The position numbers and the translations under genes were made by a program. The notes beneath the pieces were generated by a model, which did not search any database, had not been told where the DNA came from, and was given only the letters and a program-made list of their open reading frames with translations. Shown here piece by piece: positions 1 to 10,993 of a DNA stretch of 64,000 nt (within the stretch, counting starts at the first letter, position 1; each line of letters opens with the position of its first letter). The stretch is from Prorocentrum cordatum (lineage: Eukaryota; Sar; Dinophyceae; Prorocentrales; Prorocentraceae), in assembly GCA_963575745.1 (NCBI GenBank), contig CAUYUJ010009491.1, positions 300,436 to 364,435 on the forward strand, given 5' to 3'.

Positions 1-880
1 CTCTGTGGCGAGAACGGTTTGCGCCCAGCAGCCTAGCTCCCTTCGGCGGCTGGCCTTGGCTGCGGATCCCGCCCACGTGGCCCAGCATCCTCACATGCAC
101 TGTGCGAGCGTCTCGAACTGTCGTTGGTATTTCCTGCACCTCGCTGAAGATGACCGTAGATAACGGTGCCGTGATCCTCCTCAGAGCGGGCCTCATGCGC
201 TGCTGTGAGATCGATGGCAGCGGCGTGGTGGTCGCGGGCACACGGTCGAGGCTGCTCTGACCCTTCTCGCCCTGGTTGGCAATCTGCCATCTCCTACATC
301 TGGTGCAATCGGACTCGATTGGACAGGACACGCGAGAGGACACAAGACCCTTCCGAGGGCCACATTGCCACAGGAATGTAGGAAGCATGGGTCGCCAGAC
401 ACAGGACACAAGGGTACCCTTGATTTGGCAGGGTCGACCTACTAATCTGGGCCGACTGTGGCATGTTCCTGCTGCCTGCCGCCGTCGAGCTGTCCCTCCT
501 CCCCAGAGCTCTCACCGTCTCGCCCACCAGGTCAAGTCTCCACTCAGGGAGGGACAAACGAATGTGCAGCCTGGTCATCAGAATGAACACCTGCATCCGA
601 TGACAAAGTTTGAAGGGCTGCTGCCGCCACAATCCCGCGGCAATCGAGGCCCGCCTCCCCCCGACGAAAGGTCAGACCGTGAAGCCCGTCTTGGTCGCCT
701 CGATTCCATCTTGGAATAGGAATGGCGACTGCTCCTGCTCCTCCTGCTCCTCCTCCTCCTCCTTCTCCTGCTCCTGCTTCCGTTCCTCCTCCTCATCCCC
801 CATCCTCCTTATCCGCCACAGTGCCCTGAGACACAACTTGGAATGTCCTTTAGCCACTCGAGATCTCCGTTTTCCAATCA
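1..880. other. Unassigned GC-rich stretch with a CTCCTG tract
   Basis: No recognisable gene is seen on either strand; the open frames here are short and overlap in opposite directions. A CTC/CTCCTG-type tract occupies about 727-800. The stretch ends where the CCCAAGAGGCC-type dispersed repeat begins. Confidence 0.5.
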
Positions 881-884
881 TGAA

Positions 885-1570
885 GTTTCTTGAGAAACCA
901 CGCAGTCCGGGGTCATGGGCGCTTCCGGGTTCATCTGGGCCTCGTCGCATGACTTTTTCGGAGGCAAGAGGGCCCCAAGCAGGGCCTTGAGGGCCCCAAG
1001 AGGCCCCTGGGACGGTCCCCAAGCGACCCGAGTCGCCCGCAGATCGCCCAAGACCAAGAACATTACCTCCAGACGGCCAAAGGAAGCCCCAAGGCGCCCG
1101 AAGAGCGCTGCAATAGGCCACCCAAGAGGGCCCCGAGAGGCCAGAACCATGAGTCTCCTTAGGTTCTTGTATAATGCTTGAAGGATTTGGGCGTTCTCGC
1201 TCTTTCGAGCGTTTGACCGCCCACGACGGCCAACGAGGCTTCCAAGATTGCCCCAAGGCGGCCCAAGAGGCTCCCAAGAGAACTCCCAGACGGCCCGAGA
1301 GGACGGGCCAAGAGGGCGCCAAGAGGGCCCCAAGAGGGGGAATGCGGATCCATAATTCGATCTCTCCGCGCCAAGACGATCCACGAGACCGCAAGCAGGC
1401 CCCCAAGGGGCCCCTCAAAGCTCCAGGAGGTCACCAAGAGGAACAATTCAGGCCCCAGAAAGCCTCCAAGAGGCCCCCAAGAGAACCCAAGACACCCCCA
1501 AAACCTCCTGAACGAGGCTTCCGAGAGGCCTCCCAAAAAGTCCCCCTTGGCCATAGGCATCCAAGAGACC
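885..1570 (+). repeat. CCCAAGAGGCC-rich dispersed repeat, copy 1
   Basis: Dense irregular repetition of CCCAAGAGG(G)CCC-like words in one strand polarity. Around 1176-1215 an AT-richer core reads roughly TTGAAGGATTTGGGCG and is followed by a GAGCG...CGCCCA segment. A closely similar core recurs near 55963 inside another copy. Similar tracts occur near 15.2, 22.9, 52.0 and 55.8-57.0 kb in the same polarity. The long frames across it on both strands are a by-product of the composition. It is probably a dispersed non-coding repeat; its mobility mechanism is unknown. Confidence 0.7.
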
Positions 1571-1639
1571 TCTGACCTGAAACCTAGGCGCGGTGGCAGA
1601 ATGGACCGAAGGCCACGAGACTACTCCTACTCCCTCCAT

Positions 1640-2520
1640 GCTGATCCTTCCGTTTCCCTGCTAGTTACTCTATCCCTCCCTCCATCCCAACCTTCTCCCT
1701 CCATCATTTCCCTCCCTCCCTGTCCGTCTTATCGCCAGGCCCTTTGCGAACCATGCGGCCTCACTGTTGTAGTCATCGTCTTTGCCAACGTCGCGATGAG
1801 TCGGTGTCGTCGCCGCGATCGCCACTGTCGACAGCATCTTTGTCGTCGCCGCCGTCGTAGTCGTCCCCGTCATGCCCCACCGCCTCGCAGACGCCCTTTC
1901 CGTTTGTCGCGCTCATCGTTGTCTTCGGCGTCAGCGTCGTCGTTGCCGCCATCGTCGTGAACGTTACCGTTGCCGTCGTCGCCGTGGTCGTCGTCGTGGC
2001 CATCGTCGTCGTTTTCACGTCGGCGTCGTAGTCGCCGACGCCGCCTCCGTCGGCATCGGCGTCGTCGCCGCCGTCGGCGCCGCCGCTGGCGTCGATGTCA
2101 ACGCCCTCCGCGCTCGGGGGCCGGCAGCGGCCCAGTCGGTGGGGGCGTATGCTCCTCGAGGGACCGGCAGCGCACCACGCGCGGCAGGAGGGCCAGGTAC
2201 TGGCGCCGCCGGTCGGGAGGCGTCGTCGCCGCCGCCGCGCCACCGATCGGGTCGTCGTCGTGTCGTCGTCGCCGTCGTCGTCGTCGTCGCCGCCGTCGTC
2301 GGTCGTCGTCGTACTAGTCGTGCTCGTCGACCCCATTTGCTCCTGCTGCTGCCGTCGGGGTCGGGGTCGGCGCCGTCGCTGGTGTCGCCGTCGTTGTCGC
2401 CGCGGTCGCCATTCCCATTGTTATCGTCGTGGCCGTCGTGATTCGCCGTGGTCGGCGTCTTCGCTGGTGCTGCCGCAACCGTCGCCGTCGTTGCAGCCGC
2501 CGCCGTGATCGTCGTCGACA
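1640..2520. repeat. Pyrimidine-rich and degenerate CGT/GTC trinucleotide tracts
   Basis: Cytosine-thymine rich DNA (1640-1735) passes into about 700 bp of degenerate CGT/TCG/GCC triplets. Arg/Ser/Val-type plus frames and Thr/Asp minus frames are open simply because of the triplet composition. No protein domain is visible. Confidence 0.7.
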
Positions 2521-2539
2521 TCGTTCTGGCGGTATGGTG

Positions 2540-3660
2540 ATCACGTGAGGAGAGGGGAGGTAGGGTTAGGTCGGGCATGTCCCCCTGCAGGCGGATTTTG
2601 CAGAAATATTTTTGAATACCCATACAATACTCAAAAATAGTCCAACATACTCAAAACATCGTCCCCAGATTTTTTGTTTTAATGAATATCCCTCCTGTAG
2701 AGGGACACGCTCGACTTAAAGGTAGGGATAAACAGGGAGGGGGAAGGCAAAGGGATCAGCTCGGGAGGAGGAGGATAAGCAGGCCATGTCCCCCCCTCCG
2801 CATCCTCTTCATCATCGCCGCCGCAGATGACGGGGTGGGGGGGGTCGTCGCGGCAGTCTGCGGGGCTCGAAGGCAGATCAGCAGCAACCCACCGAGAGCG
2901 GTTTCCCGTGCGTCTTTTCTCGGATGCCCCGCGCGGAAAGCACCCGTGCGACCGCGTGGCGTGCGACCGCGTATCCGCGGGATGCCGCCCTGGAGTCCCA
3001 GCCGCGAGGGCGTGGATGTGGATACGTTCGCCGCTCGTGAGCTTCGTGAATCCCCACGCAGCCCAGCGAGCCCACCGCAAAATCGCCAACTTTTTCTCGC
3101 GGGTTGGTCGGAGGCGGGTCGCGGGGCGGGCCGAAGGCTCGGGTCGCAGGGCGGGTCGTGGAGCGGGTCGGGGGCGGGTCGCGGGTCGCGGGGCGGCAGC
3201 GAGGACGGGAATCCGCACCGCGGGAACGCACTTCATTCACGCTTTCACGGGACGGGCGGCATGTGCAGTCGCCGGCGCCTGGCGAAGAGCCCCGCAGTCA
3301 GGGACCTTGGGGAGCTGCGCGATGCGGCGCGCAGCCAGCCCTGCGAAATCCGCTAGGCGGCCGCAGGCGCAACGCAGGCCCTCCAAGAGCAGCACCCAAG
3401 AACGCACCCAGGGACGGTGTAAGACCGCTCGACCGCCTCACTCTGACCATTATCATCTTCGCCCACCTTCCATCAGCTCTCCTCGTCCGATTCTGCTATC
3501 CCTTTCCCTCTCCGACTTGCCTTGCTGCCTTGCTCCCGTCCGAAGAAGAGGAGGATTGGTAAGGAGGGCCGAAGAGAAGAGCGAGGAGGGAGGAGGAAAG
3601 GGAATGAGAAGGGACACGAGGACAATGGGCACGCAGCAGAACTGTGATCATGAGGAGGCT
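2540..3660. other. Unassigned; GCGGGTCG minisatellite inside
   Basis: An AT-richer patch (2590-2690) is followed by GC-rich sequence. At about 3105-3200 the words GCGGGTCG and GGGTCGCGGGGCGG repeat irregularly. Overlapping frames on both strands carry no recognisable domain. Confidence 0.5.
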
Positions 3661-3669
3661 TGAGCAAGA

Positions 3670-3684
3670 GTGATAGAAAGAGAG

Positions 3685-3724
<40 letters not shown>

Positions 3725-4010
3725 CGAGGGTGACTAGGAGGAAAGCAGGGCGGCAGAAAGAGGAGGCGGGCTCAGAAATGGGGGAAAGATAAGTCGAGCG
3801 GGGAAACAATGGAAAGAGTGGGCGGGTGAACGGCAAATACAGAAGGAGAGGACGGAGGAGGGAGACTCAAGGGGAAGAGGCAACAGAAGAAATACAGAGG
3901 GCAATTGTGATGTGTTGTGTTCCTCGCTCTCTCTCTATCTCTCTCTCTCTCGCTCGCCCTCTCTCTCGATCTATCTATCTATCTATCTATATATATATAT
4001 ATATACACTT
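3670..4010. repeat. Simple repeats: (GA)n, (CT)n, (CTAT)n, (AT)n
   Basis: A GA tract at about 3680-3721 is followed by purine-rich DNA. CTCTCT, CTAT and AT tracts run consecutively from about 3930 to 4006. No gene is visible. Confidence 0.9.
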
Positions 4011-5960
4011 CCCTCCAAACGCAACGACGGTGCCGTCTCGCGAGAAGACCGGGGAGACTGGGAGCGGTGACGGGGGAGAAGAAGCAGAAGGAGTGAGCGG
4101 AACCGTGAGAGGAGCGGAATGGGCGGGGGGGGCAGTGAGCCACGATGACCGACCTTGGCCCATGACCCCCACCGCCAAGATGGCCCAGACCACCACGACG
4201 GGAAGACATCCCACGCACTGCCCAACGACCCTCCAAACAGCGCGGCCCCAGGCCACACGCACATTCACACATTCACGCACAAACATACGCGGACAACCCC
4301 AAGGGCCCAACACCAAACCAGGCAACAACACCAACCCCACAAAGCACCAGGCCGCCGACGAGGGCCCGCGAGGCCAAGAGAAGGCCACTCCCAAGCCCGC
4401 CTCAAGAACTCCCGAAGAAGTAGGGCAACCGACACGCGTCGCTTCAATGACGCCACGCTGCGGAATCAACGTGCAGCGTCTCCGGACGCGGCGGTGGAAC
4501 TGGGTGAGCGACGGCGCACCTTGGCCACTCGGTGTCTAGCCGATCGTTGTGAACCAATCGACGTGAACTGCAAGACATGACGACACATGGTTCAAGACGT
4601 GTGTCGCCCAGAACATGTGCTGCATGTGTTGCCATGCCTCCGAATCTGAAGGAACCTCAGTTTGATTTTGGGAATGAAGAGGGGGAGGATGCTGAATTGG
4701 AGAACGAGGCAATGGATGTGCAGGATAGTGAGGAGGGCCAGGTGGACGACAAGAAGGGAAGGGGCAAGATGAGATGCACCAGAAGTAGGATGGCGAGGAG
4801 GCCTCCTCCTCATCCGCCTACCTCCAGGTCATTCGCCCTTACTTCCACCCCTTCCTGCTCCATTTGCTCGTCCTGCTGCTGCTGCTCCTCCTCCTCCTGA
4901 CCCATTCCTCCCCCCGAGGGAGAGGCGCCGACGACGGCGAGGACGAGGACGACAACGACGACGAAAATGACGCCGACGGCCAGGACGCCGACGTGGAGGA
5001 CTAGGACGCCGATGGGTTTAGAGGTCGCAACGGGGTACGGTGCACATGGGCATTGTAAGATCACGCGGCATTGCGACGACACTCTTGGGTATTGTCCATC
5101 AACGGTACGGTCCGACCTGTGTACCTGGTATCGCGCTGACGCCCGCGACATTCCGCATGAACTTCTGCTTTTGACGATACAGAACCCGTGCATCGTAACG
5201 CGAATGGGCTCAACGCGTGAGGATTGGCATCTGGAGGAGTTTTCCTCTTGTGGTGGAGATCCAAGACCTTCGGAACTAGGCGTTCCGATTATGGGACTCC
5301 TGGGTTTTACAAAATGAGCGCGTGTGCTTGCAAGAATGTGATGTATGCGGAAAGACGTTTCGACACTTCTGAAAAACTGCCTTGTCTTGCAACCGTATTG
5401 GAACTTCTGAAAGCTTGAATCAATTTGTTATCGCGAAATACTCGCTATCAAAATTATGGCACCACTCTCTTCGCAATCGGAATATCCGGAAGCACGTGTT
5501 TGGCGATCGGACGTCCTGGAATGGATGTTTTTTTGTCATCTTTCAAGTTGTACTGCGGTCGTTTGGGGAAGCCGGAACCAAGAACTCTGGCGTCGCTTGA
5601 AGCGGCCATTACGATGCCAGCATGCTTAGAATCATCACGCGTTGCACGTGAGGGCATCTAAGATAACATAGCAATTGTAAGCACTGGCACCGCACCCAAG
5701 CACACCGCACCTCTGGTGGCAACTCATGGGAGCCTGGGGTGAAAAACGAACTCTGGCTCTGCGGGTCTCGGCTCCGATCGGTCCTGGTTTCAGTTCCGGG
5801 CTCTGCCCTGGTTCCGGCTTCGCGCCTGCGCTCGCTTTCTCCTCCCGTACCATCCTGCTGGCTCTTGCGAATCGACGCTCGCCGACGCTAATTACCAGAC
5901 GCTTGCCAACGCTCATGCGCTCTACATACAGACTCGCGAAGACATACAAGTCTCACATGT
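4010..5960. other. Unassigned intergenic DNA
   Basis: No domain is recognised. A plus frame around 4577-4900 encodes an acidic stretch but also runs through a CTC/TCC tract and has no family signature. Around 5270-5530 loosely repeated words of the type CGGAACTTCTGAAA occur, which may be an eroded tandem repeat. Confidence 0.4.
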
Positions 5961-5961
5961 T

Positions 5962-6141
5962 TTCGGCAGCGAGCGAGGGGGGGAACTGAGGAGGAGAAGG
6001 CCTTCTCAGAAGGCGGCGGGGCTACTCGGAAGGCCTCCGGCCTTCTGTGAGGCTCTTCTGTGTCTTCGGGGAATGCTCAGAAAACTTCTCAGAAGGCTGG
6101 GGGACTTCCAGGCCTTCTGACCCCCCTCGCTCGCCGCCGAG
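5962..6141. mobile_element. 180-bp inverted-repeat (MITE-like) element, copy A
   Basis: The left end reads TTCGGCAGCGAGCGAGGGGG. The right end is its near-perfect inverse, ending CTCGCTCGCCGCCGAG. The element is flanked by an identical 5-bp duplication, ATGTT (5957-5961 and 6142-6146). The interior carries several CTTCTCAGAAGGC-type short palindromes. There is no coding capacity, so it would depend on a transposase in trans. A related copy lies at 53817-54015. Terminal inverted repeats plus a target duplication are the hallmark of cut-and-paste DNA elements; the superfamily cannot be assigned from two copies. Confidence 0.72.
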
Positions 6142-6289
6142 ATGTTCGGGAGCGGCCAAGAGGGGGGTGTCCAAGAGGGGGGGGTGCAAATTATGACCGG
6201 CGGCACGTGCGCGGCCCAGCGTGGGGGGGGCCAGGGACATAACGAAATAGGAAGAGGCGCCATGAAATCTGGGGAAATATCATGGCCCA

Positions 6290-7019
6290 CGCCACGATAT
6301 CCCCCCCCCCCCCCTTAGTCATCACCCCCCTCTTTGCCGCCCCCGAGGCGTGCCTCCGAAGGCACCCGCGCAGGGCCACCTCGGACCCCCCGCCGACTCC
6401 CAACGCTGCAGGCTGCAGCGACGACCACCGCCGCTCGGCGCCCCGGGTGCGGCCCGGCCCTCCTCGGGGGCCGGCCGCCGCGCAGCGTGCTCCAGGTTGC
6501 GCCCCCGCTGCATGCGGGGGCCGGCTCCCGTGCTCTGCTGCCGGGCACACTCCGGGGGCCAAACTGTGCACCACCACCACCACCACCACCTCCCTCCCCC
6601 CCCTCCCCCTCCCAGGAACGAGGAGGGGGAAGACGAGGGGAAGAGGAGGGGGAGTGGAGGTGGTGCATATCCTTGGGGAAGAGGAAGTGGAGGGGGAAGA
6701 CGAGGGGAAGAGGAGGGGGAAGACGAGGGGAAGAGGAGGGGGAAGACGAGGGGAAGAGGAGGGGAAGACGAGGGGAAGAGGAGGTGGTGGTGGTGCATAT
6801 CCTTGGGGCCCGCACCTTGCGACTCCTCCCAGAGAGGACTGCCGACGACGCCGACGGCGGCCAGCGGCGGAGGCCCGCGGCAGCCGCCCCGCCTGCTTCG
6901 GCGGCAGCCCCTCCCGCAGCCGCCGCAGCTGCGCGCAGAGCTCCGGGTCGGAGAGCACCGCGGGGGGACGGGGGCGGCCGCCGCTCGTCGCCGTGGCCGC
7001 TCGCCGCCGTCGCCGCCGC

Positions 7020-7076
<57 letters not shown>

Positions 7077-7140
7077 TTGTCGTCCTCTTCGTCGCAGTCG
7101 TCAACGTCGTTGTCGCCGTGGCCGCTGGCGTCTCTCTCCA
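6290..7140. repeat. GC-rich block with C14, CAC, 24-bp and GTC repeats
   Basis: A run of 14 C lies at about 6301-6314 and CAC triplets at about 6569-6592. A purine-rich 24-bp unit (GAAGACGAGGGGAAGAGGAG plus G's) repeats about four times at 6694-6780. The same TGGTGCATATCCTTGGGG word brackets it at about 6660 and 6792. GCC/GTC triplets follow at 7005-7080. The long frames on both strands (up to 443 codons) reflect composition, not genes. Confidence 0.8.
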
Positions 7141-7149
7141 CACGCAGGG

Positions 7150-8517
7150 GAAGGGGGTGGGAAACTGTATACCTGAGTTCGCGTCCGCCTGGAAAGAGAG
7201 CAGGGGGGGAAGCAGGGGGAGGTGGACGCAACATGAGAGTGATGAGAAACGGGTACCGAACGAGGGAGAATTGGAAGTGAGGCTTTATACCTGAGCTCGC
7301 TTCCGGTTGGAAAAAGAGCGCGCAAGAAGGAGGAGGGGGAGGCAGACGCAGCATAAGGGCGATGATGATCGGGTGTGGAACGTGCGACAGTGGAGAGTGA
7401 GGCTTCGCACCTAAGCTCGCGTCCGTTTGGACAGAGAGCGTGGGGCAAGGAGGAGGGGGTGGACGCAACATGAGGGCGAGGAGAAGCGGGTGTGGAATGT
7501 GGGAGAGTGGGGAACGTTGCACTTACATTCGCTTTCGTTTGGAAGAAAGACGGGGGGGAAGGATGAGAGGGAGGTATAGGTAGCATGAATCAAATCATGA
7601 TGATGATGAGAAGCGGGTGTGGAACGTGGGAGAGTGAGACTAAGCTTGCTTCCGATCGGAAAGAGAGCGCGGAGGTAAGAAGGAGGTGAAAAGGGTGAAA
7701 ACAAACGTTGCATGAATGCGATGATAACCAGATGTGGAGCGTAGGAGAATGGGGAGTCAGGCTTTACCCCTAAGCTCGCTTCCGTTGGGAAAGAGAGCGG
7801 GGGGAAGCGAACGGCAAGGCAGAGGCAGCAGAAGGGCAATGATAAGCGGGTATGGAACGAGGGAGTGGGGTGTAAAGCTTAACACCTGAGTTCGCGGCCG
7901 TTTGGAGAGAGAGCGGGGGGCCAAGGATGGGGGTTGGACGCAACATGAGTGCGATGAGAAGCGAAGGTGAAACGTGATATAATGGGAATGTAACGTTACA
8001 CCTAAATTCGCTTCCGTTTGGAAAAGAGCGGGGGGGGAGCGCGGAGGGGGAGGTAGACGCATCATGAGGGTGATGAGAAGCGGCTGTTGAGCGTGGACGA
8101 CTGGGAAGTGAGGCCTTGCACTGAAGATCGCGGCCGTTTGGGAAGAGAGCGGGTGGGGGAGGAGGGGGGAGTAGACGCCGCATGAGGCTGATGCGAAGCG
8201 GGTGTGTAACGTGGGAGTGGGGAGTGAAACTTTACACCCACGTCCGCCCCTGTGTGGAAAGAGAACGGGGGGGTAGGATGGGGAGGTGACGCAGCATGAG
8301 GGCGATGAGAAAGGGGTGTGGAACGTCGTAAAGTGGGAATTGAAGCGTCCCACCTGAGTTCCTGGCCGCTTGGAAAGAGAACGGGGGGGAAGAAAGGGGG
8401 GGGGCGCAGCGAGAGCGCGACCAGAAACGAATGTGAAACGTGTGGGAATGTGTAATGGGCCTTTACATCTTCGGCCGCTTCCGTTTGGAAGAAAAGAACG
8501 GGGGGGAATGGTGAGGA
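7150..8517. repeat. 118-bp satellite, left block (about 12 units)
   Basis: The word CGCTTCCGTTTGGAAAGAGA and variants recur at about 7179, 7298, 7413, 7528, 7645, 7776, 7890, 8008, 8128, 8242, 8360 and 8478, a period of 114-120 bp with one 131-bp interval. Each unit also has GATGAGAAGCGGGTGTGGAA and a G-run. Because 118 is not a multiple of 3, minus-strand frames cycle through all three phases, giving open frames of up to 272 codons that are probably not genes. The block is interrupted at 8517 by LINE 1 and continues at 14127. Confidence 0.9.
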
Positions 8518-8810
8518 CAAGACAAAACAAGACACACTTGCGATCCACTGACCTGCTACCCCTTGCAAGCAACAAAAAAGAAGTGGCGCCTGGAACTTGC
8601 AGTCGACCTATTCTGGATCTGTGTACGCATCGTTGAGCGTCTGTCTAGATCGCTCTGCTGGGGGACACCACTGGCTCAATCCGAGAGCCTCCATTCGGGG
8701 GGCACCTGGAGGCCTCGGCTGAGCACCGCACCGCAGCTGAACGGATGGCAAGCGAGTCGAGAGATCGCTTGCCTGCACCATGATATGGAAATATGAAGTG
8801 CACAACCAAA

Positions 8811-9272
8811 TCAACATGCATGCGCACACACTACACAATGTGAAAGTGCCGAGTGCGAGACAATTGAACCAACGGGGATGAGCTCAGAACAGAAAATGAC
8901 CTCCGCGCCCGAAGGCCACCCAGTCCTGCCTTGCGGCTGGGGGTTGGAGATCCTGTCATCATCGCCCATGCGATACGGCTCATGATTTGCACGCGTGCTC
9001 ACAAGTTGGCGATGCGCCTGCTCATCAGAAGAAACATTGGCAATCTGCGGATCAAATCGCAATCTCATGGATCGAACATTCGGGGCCCTTCGTGCCAGAT
9101 CCACCAGAGAAATAGCGTGCTGCAACTCATCTGCATAAAAAACTCTGAACTCCTGTCCAGTGGGCGTCTGGTAGCATAGAATAGGCTCTGAGCTCCCATT
9201 TTGCAGATTAGATAGGCCAGCATGCTGTAATAGGCCGTCTTTCGCCATCTGGACCATTCGAGCTGACCCCAT
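8811..9272 (-). CDS. LINE 1 terminal ORF, 153 codons, unknown function
   Basis: An ATG at 9272 lies 18 bases beyond the stop of the preceding frame and opens an uninterrupted 153-codon ORF (MGSARMVQMAKDGLLQHAGL). The middle (QEFRVFYADELQHAIS and VRSMRLRFDPQIANVS) has alternating hydrophobic strands like a small alpha/beta fold. No family is recognised. The ORF lies inside the duplication-bounded LINE insert, near its 3' end. It may be the last portion of the LINE protein after another frameshift, or a separate small ORF. The conceptual C-terminus (CVVCAHAC) is cysteine-rich. Confidence 0.4.
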   Translation of the reverse strand: MGSARMVQMAKDGLLQHAGLSNLQNGSSEPILCYQTPTGQEFRVFYADELQHAISLVDLARRAPNVRSMRLRFDPQIANVSSDEQAHRQLVSTRANHEPYRMGDDDRISNPQPQGRTGWPSGAEVIFCSELIPVGSIVSHSALSHCVVCAHAC

Positions 9273-9290
9273 TGATCGTAGTCAGGGTAG

Positions 9291-10149
9291 CTACCCCTCG
9301 CTGAGCTCGTCCTCGCTGAGCTGATCGTCCTCGCCCCTCTTCATCCCGAGCTTCCCCAGCAGGCGCTCCGCTTCGCGCTCGAGCCCCCCCTTGGGGGGGG
9401 GGCCTCCAGGCTTGAACTGGCCCCCGTGCGAGACCAGGCTGTCGAACAGAGCTTTGTGAACCGCGCCGACATTCCCCCCGTCCCAGGCGATCGTCGACGT
9501 TTGCAGTTCGGACGACAACGTGTACTGGAGTTTGAAGAACTTCGGCTGCTCTTTCTTCTTGCGGTTGTAGTACGTCGGCCGCATTCTGCAGTATCTCACC
9601 TGATCCTGCAGCACCTGCAAGTTCGACTCGGGGGTGTTGATGTTCCCGTCCCAGTAGGCCTGCATGGCCGCCTTGCTCTTGACGGGGGTGTTCGGGTGAG
9701 CCAAGAGCGCCCTGACCAGCGCCATCCACATGTGGGGCCAAGGCGGCCCCAGACCGTGATCCTTGCCCTTCTCTTTGCACGTGCGAGAGTAGAGCTTCCC
9801 CGTCCCTTGCAGCGCAATCGCGATGAAGTGTGCAGCGGGAAGCAGAAAACAACTGAATGAGGCGCCAATCAGGTCGGCTACGTCGCGCGAGTTGGCGATG
9901 CACAGTCGGGTCAGGACGCGCATCAGCGACTTGAAGGGGCCGAGCTTGGTGGTCTCCATCGTCCTCTGCGTGTCCTTCTTGAGCTTGTCGAGCTGCGCGG
10001 CCTTGCGGGGGCTCTTGGGCGATGGCTCTCCGTCGTCTTCGCGAGGCCTGCCGAGCGCTAGACCCCAAGCTGGAACGTTGGGGCCCTTGTTCTGCTGTGA
10101 CGAACCCGACCCCGCTGTCACTGGCTGCTCCACCGCTGGTCCGTCTGGC
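9291..10149 (-). pseudogene. LINE 1 tail domain of unknown function
   Basis: The frame from an ATG at 10149 (MPDGPAVEQ) to the stop at 9291 has about 285 codons. It has a charged linker (SPRKAAQLDKLKKDTQRTME), a helical centre (MRVLTRLCIANSRDVADL), then KGHGLGPP-like KDHGLGPPWPHMWMALV and a basic C-terminal stretch ending in acidic EDDQLSEDELSEG. I associate a KGxGxGPP block with the tail of dinoflagellate LINE proteins, from recall only. The ATG overlaps the end of the finger frame, so it could be a separately initiated ORF or the result of a frameshift; I favour the frameshift. Confidence 0.55.
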
Positions 10150-10927
10150 ATCGCACGCGATCGCAAGCAGTGTGAAGTGTTCACGATAATGCAGGTGTAG
10201 CGATCCCCGCTCGAGCCCAGACGTATTACATAATCTGCATGTGTGAGTGGTGTGGCCCCCATCCCCTGCTACCCGAAATGTATTGGATCTGCCCGTGATA
10301 CATATGCCCGTGCGGAACGAAATCTCAACGTGCTTGTAGGCCGAGTTCCGAGCCTCGAAGACCTGGCCGCATACGAAACATTGGTTATCAGTAGTAAGGA
10401 CACCCAAGATACTCTGGAGGCCATGCCCTTGCTGGAGATGACTAGTGAGCTGCCTTTGCGTTGCGAACTTGCGACCGCAACCTCTGATACAGCATACGTA
10501 CTCTTCATCGTCACCATCTCGTGGATCTTGCTGGGGTTCTGCAGGGGCCCCGTGAGCCTGGAACCCTGGGGGGGGGGGGACACTTACAGTCCAGGATGCT
10601 GCTCGAAGTTCGCTCATATCAATGCTGCTAAACCATTCAGATAGACCAGGGTCGTCAAAAAGCGCCAGGGGTCGGGAGTCCCAGTCGTCGATTTTGTCCG
10701 AGCGTTCCCCCCAGCTCGCTAAGAGATTCAACATCAGCGACGAACCTATGTGCCCATGGAGATGCATGTTGTGTGAGTCTGCCAGACGCACCAATGATCT
10801 GCATACCCCGCTCACGCTCAGCACGGATAAGGAAGAAGGGAGCACACCAATCAGCAGCATGGAGGTGAGGCTGCTGGACCCATTTCTGATACCACTTCAA
10901 TCTGCGGGCTCTGAGCTCTGTCTCCAA
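10150..10927 (-). pseudogene. LINE 1 C-terminal C2H2 zinc-finger region
   Basis: The first part (10927 to about 10750) has RRLKWYQKWVQQPHLHA, the post-thumb segment, in its own frame. In the frame opening at 10860, three Cys/His clusters follow an acidic linker. Finger 1 is CCIRGC...F...L..HLQQGH (residues 123-146). Finger 2 is CFVC...H (161-177). Finger 3 is CRLC...HLHYREH (208-228). Fingers of this spacing after the RT may bind target DNA or template RNA. Homology then continues in another frame from 10149. These C2H2 fingers are separate from the CCHC knuckle usual in LINE ORF2 proteins. Confidence 0.72.
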
Positions 10928-10993
10928 GCGTGCAACGCGCCAGAGCCGAAGAACTCGAAGGGAGGGGATGGAGTGCTGATGATCATTGTGCCA

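Noticed and set aside
6191-7522. A 443-codon minus frame
   Set aside because: It runs through GTC, CCT and CAC tracts and into the satellite; poly-Arg and Pro-rich content is compositional and equally long frames lie opposite.
7411-8575. Minus-strand proteins of 142-272 codons across the 118-bp satellite
   Set aside because: The frames change register with each unit and are explained by the C/T-rich unit; no domain is visible.
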